This document shows positions 11,540 through 21,020 of a stretch of DNA of 64,000 nucleotides, piece by piece. Under the pieces are notes generated by a model. That model had not been told where the DNA came from and did no database searches. It saw only the letters and a list, made by a program, of their open reading frames with translations. Source of the stretch: Beaufortia kweichowensis (Eukaryota; Chordata; Actinopteri; Cypriniformes; Gastromyzontidae); NCBI GenBank assembly GCA_019155185.1, contig CM032803.1, positions 2,478,001-2,542,000 of the forward strand, written 5' to 3'. Numbering within the stretch: the stretch's first letter is position 1; each line of letters opens with the position of its first letter. A program made the position numbers and the translations under genes.

Positions 11540-14500
11540 ATGAAACGACAAAATGAAGATGAGGTCACGCAGTTCTGGGAAACCGCTTCTGTGGATGCGC
11601 GTGAAGGTTCACCGGCTTTTTCCAACTACTCCAACTCGTCAGAGTTAAATGGCACAGGACTCGATCCTCTTGACCTGTCTCATGCTGTCCCACTCGGTTT
11701 GGCTTTGGGAACTTTTATCATCTTTGCTGTGGCTGGAAACATCTTGGTGATACTGTCGGTGGTGTGTAACAGGCACTTAAGAACCCCAACACATTATTTC
11801 ATCGTTAATCTGGCGATCGCCGATTTGCTCCTGGGCACCACCGTGTTACCCGTATCGGCCACTTTGGAGGTATTAGGTTACTGGGTGTTTGGAAGAATTT
11901 TCTGTGATGTTTGGGCAGCTGTTGATGTGTTGTGCTGTACCGCATCCATCATGAGCCTATGCGTAATCTCCATTGACCGCTATATCGGAGTGAGCCATCC
12001 CTTACAGTACCCAAATATCGTAACGGGACGCAGAGCTCTTCTGGCCATGCTCGGGGTTTGGATCCTGTCTCTGGTCATCTCCATTGGACCCCTGCTGGGG
12101 TGGAAGCAGCCTCCGTCACCGGACCACACGGTGTGCGTAATAACCGAGGAACCCTTTTACGCACTGTTCTCCTCACTGGGTTCCTTCTATATTCCTTTAA
12201 TCGTTATTCTGGTCATGTACTGTCGTGTTTATGTAGTGGCCAAACGCACAACCAGAAATCTGGAAGCAGGTGTTAAGACAGAGACGATGAATTCAGGTGA
12301 AATAACGTTAAGGATTCACAGGGGGTCACAGGTGCAGGATGAGACCGGCTGCTCGTCCAGAGGTCGCGCGCATCAGGCGAGGAATTCACTGACGGTGAAA
12401 CTCCTGAAGTTTTCGAGGGAGAAGAAAGCAGCTAAAACCTTGGGGGTCGTGGTTGGCATGTTTACGCTGTGCTGGTTACCATTCTTTCTCACGTTACCAA
12501 TTGGTAGGTCTTTTTTACGCACAGTTGCGCATTTGGTTGAGATTGTGGTAACAAAAATTAACTCGTGAAAGGCAAACTGATAAAGGGTAAGTTCAAAATT
12601 GTCAATAAAAACAGTTAAACTCCAATAGTTACTGAAATATATAGCTCTTTTTTACGACTTCTCTATGTAAAATATATGTTGGTATGCAAATTGATATTGT
12701 TAATCTAACAGCAGCATCACTAGTTGTGTATACAGATTTTTAGCAGTAGTTGTTTCTTTAATGACATTCTTAAAATTCTTAATTCTGAAAGACATCCTGC
12801 CCTTCATCCTGTTTGGCCTGATGCCTTATATGTCACTGTTGCTTGTCAGTATTTGTTTTCATTTAATTAAGATGTGTGAAAGACTAGAACACAGTAATTA
12901 AGATAAACAATTGTCACAAGGAACATTCATTAATCATTATTATGGTTTAACAAATAAAGAAAGTTACGCATCATAGTGATTCCATTTAAATTAACGTTAT
13001 AAAAGTTTGGTCTGAGAAATACAAAACATACTTGTCTGCTAAGAAATGGAAAGGCAACTTAAAAAATTCAAAGTGTCTTAAACCACACAAAATCAGTTAT
13101 TCATCTGAATGGCTTTAACATGATGTGAGAAACCACTTTGTAAGTTGTCCCATAAGCCTTCTGCTGCTGGACGTCTGCGGTCAGTGGGAAGACTACAGAC
13201 TTGGGGTTAAGAGAAGAGTAAATCTTTTGGCACTTTATTTCCTCCTCCCTCTCATGGGGCCTCCAGTGTGGGGTCCACTGCATCCGTCACTTGACTGCTA
13301 CAGCTGGGAGTATGAGAACGAGGGCCTGGACCACAGCCATACAGACTGACAGGCAGGTTATTATTAATGAATTAGCATAGTAGTCATTCCGACCCAGACA
13401 GGGTTATCTAAGCGGGGCAGAAGGCTTGGATGTTTAGCTGGCTTGGTCCCTAATTAGGCAACTGTGGTTTTCTTTGACTATCAGAAAACAAAAACTAAAA
13501 ATAGTGCTTATTTATTTCTTTAAGCAGTGCATTATTGTGATGGTCGAGGTCAGTTTTATTTATATTTGTTTCAATGCAATGGTTCAGTTCTATTTAACAA
13601 GTTTATTTAGACAATGTAAGTGTGTTTACATGAATCCTCAAATCTGGGGCAGTTTTAAGAAGTAGTGTGTGTGGAATGAATAGTAATATGTGTTGTCATG
13701 GTAATAGAGAACAGATAAAACTGAATGAATACAGAAAGGATAGCAAAGGCTTTGCCAAAAAATGACTTATTGTATCTTTAACACGTTTGTGTTGGTGTTT
13801 AATAGACCTTTTGTAGATATGGATAAAAGTTTGAGTACGTTTTTTAATGAGATGATTTATATTAACCTGCATATGAAACTCAAGTTTCCTAAACATTTTC
13901 TTTAAAGCTAAATCTTTAATTTATTAATAATAATTAATCAATAGTTATTTTAATTTATCTTTAACTTATTTTTAATAAGTTACATTAACTCACCACTGGT
14001 TTAAATATTAAGTTAGTAAATGAAATGATTTAGTACAATAAGATAAAACTGTACTTGAAAATGTAGGGCATCAGTTTTTATACACCTAAGAAGAGCATAA
14101 TTTTGACTCGTGGATTGCTGAGGAAATGAACACATGAGATATATTTGCTAACAATGCATGTGTCTTGTTACATAAATCATTGATAGTTTTCCAAACCTGT
14201 CAAACTAGACAATGAAGTAAAAACCACTAAGACACTTGGATTGTTGAGTTGGAAAAACAGGATGCAAGATGTAGACGGTGTATCTAAAACTAGTTCCTTT
14301 TTGAATCCTATGTTTGAGAAAAGTTACATTTGAGAAAAAGCTAGAGGACCAGAATGAAACATGTTTGAATAAGTGAGCTGCTTTGCTGTTGCTAGAATCA
14401 ATCAGGTCTGTGTATGTGTGCTTTTGGATAGATCTTTGTCACTTATTTAGTCACTTGGCCCTTCACTCATGAATTCAGTTTTATGGCCAAGTCTCATAGT

Positions 14501-16601
14501 TCCCATGGTGCTTTTGAATGTAGTGAGTCAATGCAATAGGGCTACAGCACTGAGGTGCCTCTCGGATGATTGATCCCAGTCTAAGAGAAAATCTACAGGC
14601 ACAGATCCAGAGATCCACTATGGGAATTTAATGAACAGAAGAGACACGTAAAACAAAGCACCACAATTGTCCCCATTATTTGTAAAAAAAAAAAAAATAG
14701 ATACAAATAGATTCATACTGACTTAAGTTTCATACTTCTGTATTAGACCTGTGACATAAGTGATGATGATGATAAAGTGGCTGTCTCATGTTTATTTAGT
14801 CAGATAATCACTTAGATACTAAACTCAACAGGTTAGTGCTAGATTTACTTGCTAAGTCCAAGTAAAAGAAACAAGACAAGAAAATAAATGATAAATGTGT
14901 CATGGATTAGTTGCAGATTTATATATTTATATATTTTAGAGATTCACTTCACATTACAATTCATTTAATATATATGTAAATGCATAATAGGGCATCCAGT
15001 GTAAAGAAATTATGTTGCCTTTAAGTTTTAGTTTTAAACTTACTATTTTATATAATCCTATAATTATATTTGAACAGTTAAAGGTATAGCATAAAACACC
15101 CTATTCGTAATAGATTATGTTGTCTGGATTCACTTGTTTCTTGTTTACTTGTTACTTGTTTCTTGTTTACTTGTTACTTGTTTCAGGCTCACTAAAAACT
15201 TGAGTTTGATTATCTTCTAAACAATACTTGATTCATTTATTTACTATCTAATCATTTTACCATTTTCCACACTTTTCTAAGTGTAAACACTAATTCTTAA
15301 TTACCACAGTGACCTTATGAAACAGTGCAATCAGGGTTAAAGTACATAACTGTTTTTATATAAAATCATATAACATCCAATAGGAATATATTTAGGATAT
15401 TTCTTACCTCACAACACGAAAATGACATCTAGATAAGTAACATTTAAGGCAGTTAGTTGTATTAAAACGTTGATTTTACAAATGATTCAAAACATTAAAA
15501 CGACTTAGTAGGCTGACATTAAAAGATTATTTTAGAAAGAAATTATTTTGGAGTTAAAATGGAAAATATCCTAAATCTACATAAGTCTGCATCCTCAATA
15601 AAAGTCCTCTTTTTTAATAAAATAAGTTAAAATAAATGTCTAATTACAAATAATTTCCTCCACAAAGTAATGAAACATTTCCTAAGTAAGCGATTCTGCC
15701 ACCTGCTGGATGCTGACACGAATAACATGCATTCGTCATCTTGAGAAAGTTGTCGCAACAGTTTTGCCGGCAGATGGCCCTATCACGACCTGTGCAATGA
15801 TCATGACATTTATGGTGGTTAACTAAAACCAGATCAACATCAAATGCACAAAATATTGATGCATTTTTTAAATGATTTTACCCACGGAATATGTGTTCCT
15901 TGATCAATAATATTGTGCAGTCAGATTGCTGGTTTAATGCATTTTAGATTTAGGGGCTTGTATACCATTTTTAAGGAAAATTATGCTTAGTGGTTTGGGT
16001 TATTTTAAACATTTAAGGCATTTACTCCCGTTTAGTTTCTGATTGTGCTGTTCTTCTGCTTTTTCCAGTATCCTTTAACGTCAGCCTGCGGCCTCCTGAC
16101 ACCATCTTCAAAATAATTTTCTGGCTCGGTTACTTCAACAGCTGCTTGAACCCCATCATCTATCCCTGCTACAGCCGGGAGTTTAAGAACGCTTTCAGCC
16201 TCATCCTCAAATGTAGATGTCACCGCAGGAGACGGCCGGGCTGGAGAGAGTATAACTATCAGGGCGCGCACATCAGCTCTCTCTACTCACGACAAGACTC
16301 CAAGGACTCGGTGAACTACGGCAGTTATCTAAATGGAAGTCAGAGGACCCTGTCTTCTGCCAGCCCGAGCCCCAGTTACCACTCCAAAGGTCTGTCACAT
16401 TTCCAGGACGACGGACCGAGACACGCCCGGAGCAGGACACCTTCTGTTTTATCTGAGAGTATTTTGGATCATCATCTTGAGCCTGTGGAAGAAGATCCCA
16501 GACGGTTTACAGCTCATACAGATCAAAGTGGTACTGGAGATTGTCCTCAAGAGCAAGACATGGATAAGGATATGGACTTTGAGGGTTGTATATCACTTTA
16601 A
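11540..16601 (+). CDS. adra1b: Alpha-1B adrenergic receptor (two coding exons)
   Basis: This is a Gq-coupled plasma-membrane receptor for adrenaline and noradrenaline. Coding exons are 11540-12503 and 16069-16601, joined by a phase-1 GT-AG intron of about 3.6 kb. The product is 498 residues (human ADRA1B is about 520). Visible marks are N-glycosylation sites at N29, N32 and N37; seven hydrophobic segments starting near residues 50, 86, 121, 165, 205, 297 and 333; amine-binding Asp129; the DRY motif at 146-148; a Cys122-Cys199 disulfide pair; CWLP at 311-314; NPIIY at 349-353; and an Arg-rich tail. The tail motif GSQRTLSSASPSPSY matches the 1B subtype rather than 1A or 1D. The intron sits before the seventh helix, as in mammals. 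The split codon gives Val322, where human alpha-1 receptors have Gly. Teleosts carry two copies (adra1ba, adra1bb); I cannot tell which this is. Confidence 0.95.
15131..15184. repeat. Short tandem repeat, 22-bp unit, about 2.4 copies
   Basis: The unit CTTGTTTCTTGTTTACTTGTTA occurs twice in full and then partially. It lies inside the adra1b intron and is itself built from CTTGTT words. Confidence 0.8.
15696..15709 (-). promoter_or_regulatory. CTCF-like motif
   Basis: Read on the minus strand, CCAGCAGGTGGCAG matches every position of the core CCASYAGRKGGCRS. It lies in the adra1b intron and points away from the second motif about 60 bp to the right. Binding is not shown. Confidence 0.4.
15767..15780 (+). 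promoter_or_regulatory. CTCF-like motif (weaker)
   Basis: CCGGCAGATGGCCC matches the CTCF core CCASYAGRKGGCRS at all but two positions. With the motif at 15696 it forms a divergent pair. Confidence 0.25.
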
Positions 16602-17000
16602 AGAATACTACCTAGTTTACTAACTTTTGCTTCATTGACATACCACCTCTCTAGACATCCTGATGTCATTGTGTCAGCAAACCACACAACGCACAAAATG
16701 ATTGACAGACAGAGAGCATTTCTAAATGGATGAAAAAGCATGAACCCACCTCCTGACTATTCTTTCTCCTTGACTCACAGAGACGGGTGGGATTTCTCAG
16801 GACATTTTATTGATATCTGTCAGGTTGTAGGGACATTGTATGTGTTAATTTGAAAAAATTTAAATAGTATGGTAATGTATTCCCTTTACACCATGAAACA
16901 AGACTTTTTATTCAATATAATTCCCAACATACTGCATTCAGTCTGATATACAGCATGTCACTAATGTACAGCACAGTGTGAATACTCACAACATTAAAGC
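16602..17000 (+). terminator. adra1b 3' UTR with candidate poly(A) signal ATTAAA at 16993-16998
   Basis: This is the A+T-rich tail after the TAA stop at 16599-16601. ATTAAA at 16993 is the clearest hexamer before the convergent eif4e gene. The true cleavage site is unknown. Confidence 0.4.
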
Positions 17001-17238
17001 TATTTTTGATCCATTTATTTCTCTGTCTACTACTAAACTACTTTAAATATTGTAAATATTTTAATTCGCTCTTAATTTTAAACATACTGAAAAACTAATA
17101 TTGCTATTAAAAAACATTTCAGTTGTTGCTTCACAAAAACAAATTTACTTAATTTGAATGTACAGAATAACTAAAATGAGTGAATGGATTCTAATAGGTC
17201 ATAAGAAAACACTTCTTACATGACAAGAATTTTAGAGA

Positions 17239-18023
17239 TTTATTTTAGCAACAGATGCATTTTCAGAGATTATTCACTGGGTATAGACAACACATTATAC
17301 ATTTTATTTACAATAATATTTTATAATCATAAGCACCCATGTTCAAGAAAAAGGAGTTTCTGTGTTTTTACTACTCAATGAAACCCCTCAGGAAAGGTGA
17401 GGATCAGAGATACTTTGTTAATACTGCCTTGAACACTTCACATGTGGAATGTAGAACAAGGCTGCAAAAATACAACTTTCTTTGAACAGAAAAGAATCAA
17501 ACCTTAACATTCTCAAGCAGCAATACAAAAATTGTGTGATTACACATTTCATGATCACTTCACTGCCACGTCTAAATCAAACAAACACTAAATCCAAAGC
17601 ACAAAATAATACACTGAATAAAAAATAAATAATTAAACTTAAGAATAAAAAGCTAAACAAACTGTGAAACACAAACAGTCATATACTGAATTGAATGCAC
17701 ACCTCTATATCCCCATCTCACCAGCAAAAGATCCATTAAGAGTACACTGACATTAAAAAAAACAAACATGGCTCTGTATTTACACTGTACAATTTGAAAA
17801 TACAATATTTCTCTGATCGAAATGTACCTTCCATCAAGAAATTTGAAGGCTTGTGTCTTTCATCTCAACTTTTCAATAAGCCATCTCCTCCGGTGAAGGA
17901 TTTGACAGATTCAGACTGCGGCACCTGCAATTAAATATTAATATTAATAATTTTAGATATAATAATTAACATTCAACAAATGTACTACTGTATTAAAGTG
18001 ACCTACTGTGCTTTAAAAAGGCC
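17239..18023 (-). terminator. eif4e 3' UTR with candidate poly(A) signals
   Basis: This follows the eif4e TAA stop on the minus strand. AATAAA on that strand occurs at 17303-17308 and 17239-17244. The sequence is A+T-rich with no coding content. It and the adra1b 3' UTR converge with little space between them, so the transcripts may abut or overlap. Confidence 0.45.
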
Positions 18024-20123
18024 TTAAACAACAAACTTATTCTTGGTGGTGGAACCACTTTTGGTGGCTGTGTCTGCATGTGACTGGTATCCAATAATGA
18101 CCTTTGGTGGCACACCTAATCTTTCCTTATACACACGCCTGTACGAAAGAAGATTTATAGATGTGTTCAAGACATTCACCATCTTATATTTACAAAATAT
18201 TAAGACCTAGACGTTCTTATGTTGACGTTAATTTTTACCCTATATGTACAACAGCATCTTTGTTCTCATAGTCTGTCGTCCATATTGCTATTTTGTCTCC
18301 TTTTGTTCGCACATTGACAACGGCACCGCAGACGTCATCGCTGTGGTCATCGAATGCTTCCCCACAAGACACAGAAGCTGTAATAAAAAGGCAGAATCTA
18401 TAGACACCTTATTGATCCTTTTGCTAAACTGCAGATTTTAGACCCACCGTCTCCAACCAGAAGCGGTCCAGATCAGCTCTGCGCTGCTGTTTGGAAAGGG
18501 TGATCAGCCAGCGGCCACCCCGTTTATTTCTCTCATCCTCCCACATGGGCTCAATGCCATCCTGCTCCAAAAAACAGTAAACACATCAGCATGGCATAAC
18601 AAACGACCAGGAAATGCTTAATGTGCTCAATGAAAGAGTATATCAAATCAAATGTATAATTACTTGACTTACCTTGAAAAGGGAGTAGTCACATCCTGAC
18701 ATCAAGTTACTTGATAATTGAATGTGATTGTATAGCCTGGAAACAGAAGATCAAAACTTGCATTAGGAGAACAATGCAGCACACAGTTCTGTAAATAAAA
18801 AACTCATTTACTCATAGGGGTTTGTAATTTATCGATATACAGTGTGTGAATACTAACGCCCAGAAGTCTTCCACTGTGTCAAACTTTGAGATGAGACGGA
18901 GATTTGCTTGCCATGTTTTGCTTTTGTCATTTTTAAAGAACCAAAGTGCCCATCTGCAAAAAAACAAAACAAGATCAATCTTCTAAATATGTTGTCTTTT
19001 GTGCTTCACAATGTCATAGATGAACCATTTTTGGCCATAAAGAACTGTTATTTCTATTTTACAAAAGGTTTTTTCTTGTGGAAAATGTTTTTGTAGACTA
19101 TAAAAAGGTAAGAAAGAAATGTTCTTTGGGGAACTGTAAATGGTTCTTCTTTGGCATCGCTGTGAAGATCCTTTTAAAACGCCTTTATTTGATTTTTTTA
19201 GTACAATGCAAACAGCTATAAAATGCAACCAGGATGACTTTACCTATTTTGCAGAGGATGTTTGATATAATCTTCAAGACTCACAATCTCTTGCCTATTT
19301 TCGTCGTTTTTGTCTTCTTCTGAATTCAATGGATTTGTTAAATTTTCCTACAAGGAACAAAAACCATTTTTATTTGTATTACACTTTTTGACAGCTTAAT
19401 AGTGAAAAAAGCTAAAGTAATGCATTTCAGAGAAACGTTACTAGCTGATTCAGAACCAGTCAATCTGCAAACCATTACTCTTCCTATGACACATGTTATA
19501 ATTTACGCATTTCAGTGTGTACTACGTCATGACTGCATGTTTGTTTAGACAGAAAAACATAACAGGTCTCATAACTGACCTCAGGAATGATTGTTTTATT
19601 AGGATTTGACTAACATCTCACTAAACATCTAACTTTACCACTTTCCCAATTTCTTGTTTTATCGTGACGTCCGGTCACAAGAAGTGTCCCCTATGGGACA
19701 TTTCACTAATTGGGCCACATTTAGCATTTTGTCTTTAAATTTTGTTAACAGCAACACAATCTCCATATTTTAAGTGACACATCAGCAAGCCACGAGTCAC
19801 AATTTGAGGAAAACGCTTAACAACATGTCAAACTCTCACACCAGACATGAAATAAGTTCACGCGTTTTCTTTTCACACAACATCATCAAATGTTTATTGG
19901 TGTTCTTTAAATGCATATTTGCGACAGCGAATGATTAAAAACACAACAGTCTTCTGTGAGCCACATCAATACCACACGATACTGCTTTTGGTCTCCATAC
20001 CAGCCCCGAATAAAATAAAACACACTTAGTTGACATTCGTAACTACCACTAACGTCCGTGAAAATAATCATAATATTGTTTGTAAGAGCACTTATATCGA
20101 CTCACCGGTTCAGCAGTCGCCAT
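18024..20123 (-). CDS. eif4e: Eukaryotic translation initiation factor 4E, broken by a 1-base frameshift in exon 6
   Basis: eIF4E binds the mRNA 5' cap in the cytosol and recruits eIF4G. Coding exons on the minus strand are 20106-20123, 19244-19347, 18858-18953, 18673-18736, 18448-18561, 18239-18377 and 18024-18138, all with GT-AG introns. The intended product is 216 residues (human 217). Cap-stacking Trp55 and Trp101, the cap-contacting Glu102, eIF4G-side His36-Pro37, Val68 and Trp72, and the C-terminal Ser equivalent to human Ser209 are present. Exon 6 has four C at 18360-18363 where the family frame needs five. Read literally, translation shifts after Gly138 and stops at 18288-18290 after 161 residues. 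The sequence beyond the break is intact in the other frame and ends in the normal KNKFVV tail. A homopolymer sequencing error is the simplest explanation; a null allele or young pseudogene is possible. It could be eif4ea or the fish eif4e1c paralogue. Confidence 0.93.
18995..19205. repeat. Dispersed fish repeat in eif4e intron 2
   Basis: The block is built of words such as AACCATTTTTGG, AAAGAACTG, AAAAAGGTAAGAAAGAAATG and CTTTGGCATCGCTGTGAAG. From memory this is the recurrent AAAGAACC-rich element of teleost genomes, which forms large imperfect hairpins. It lies wholly within the intron between exons 3 and 2. Confidence 0.5.
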
Positions 20124-20300
20124 CTTCTACTGTGAAGGGTCTTTCCCGTGCGTGAAAACACATTTGATTGGCCGAACACATGTGAGTGAATGAGCATGAG
20201 TTTATCTGAACAGCGCCCCCTAAAGGATATACAGTAAACGACTGCCACTGTAACGATAAACTATCACCAAAGACTATAGATTTTAACAAGACGCCACAGT
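20124..20300 (-). promoter_or_regulatory. eif4e promoter and 5' UTR
   Basis: A CCAAT box read on the minus strand (20167-20171) lies about 45 bp upstream of the ATG. A good CTCF-like core on the minus strand, CCTTTAGGGGGCGCTG, lies at 20211-20226. There is no clear TATA box, which fits a housekeeping promoter. Confidence 0.45.
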
Positions 20301-20884
20301 GCAACGCACTAACGAAGTCCCGCCTTCTGACATTTTACCTAAACGTCTTATTTTAAGGTAACATTAATAAAACAGTCGATGCCAGATTTAATTGCTGATC
20401 TGAAATCTGTTGTCTTATCGTGATCTAATCAAGAGAAATTAAAGATATCATTCTTTGCCCATTCAAGTAGGACTTCCCAGAGGCGTCACAAATATGGTTG
20501 TCGAGTGCGGAGACTTTACTTAAAGGGACTTGGTTAAAATGCATCCGAGATTCCCACAGCCTGCAGTTCATTTTACGAACAAATATGTATACATTTACCA
20601 CCATAAATTTCTTTAATTTCATACATAACTACTTTATGACGTACCATGAAGTCATTTTATCTGATTTAGTTATTGTCCAGACTGCTGATTTCATTTGATT
20701 CATGGTAATGTCATACTTTTTAAGAAATTAAAGCCAGCAGATTATGTACAAACAAACATTATTTATGACAGAGCAGATGATGTATAAGCATAATAGCCCC
20801 CAAAATATTACATATTTTCACTGCAATACCATTCCTATTGCAACACCAATGATACATTTTAAAAATCACAAACAAAAAGCACAG
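20301..20884. other. Spacer between eif4e promoter and adh5 3' end
   Basis: A+T-rich sequence with short chance frames on both strands. No exon or repeat family was recognised. Confidence 0.5.
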
Positions 20885-20902
20885 ATATATTTTGTAATCA
20901 CA

Positions 20903-21020
20903 TTTATTTCGTGTGTAACTGGAACTTAACACACAAGTACTATCGTACCAAAACAAGGTTTGAAATGTTTAGTATTCATATTCATGAGGCTTATGTTTGT
21001 GACTTCTTTAAACAGGACAC
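20903..21020 (-). terminator. adh5 3' UTR with AATAAA at 20903-20908 (minus strand)
   Basis: The hexamer lies about 115 bases after the TGA stop (21021-21023). It is a plausible poly(A) signal for a short 3' UTR. Confidence 0.5.

Larger units (their letters stand above)
12504..16068 (+). other. adra1b intron 1
   Basis: The intron has a GTAGGT donor at 12504 and a TTTTTCCAG acceptor ending at 16068. It holds a balanced, possibly conserved block at about 13085-13460, a short tandem repeat at 15131-15184 and two CTCF-like motifs near 15.7 kb. The reading frames at 13125-13349 and 13474-13665 have no supporting splice context and are treated as chance. Confidence 0.9.

Noticed and set aside
12058..12276. 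72-codon frame within adra1b exon 1
   Set aside because: It is an out-of-frame shadow of the receptor coding sequence.
13125..13349. 74-codon frame in the adra1b intron
   Set aside because: No family resemblance and no splice support. The block may be regulatory, but a protein is not supported.
16032..16271. Minus-strand frame across adra1b exon 2
   Set aside because: It is antisense to the conserved helix-7 exon and crosses the splice acceptor.
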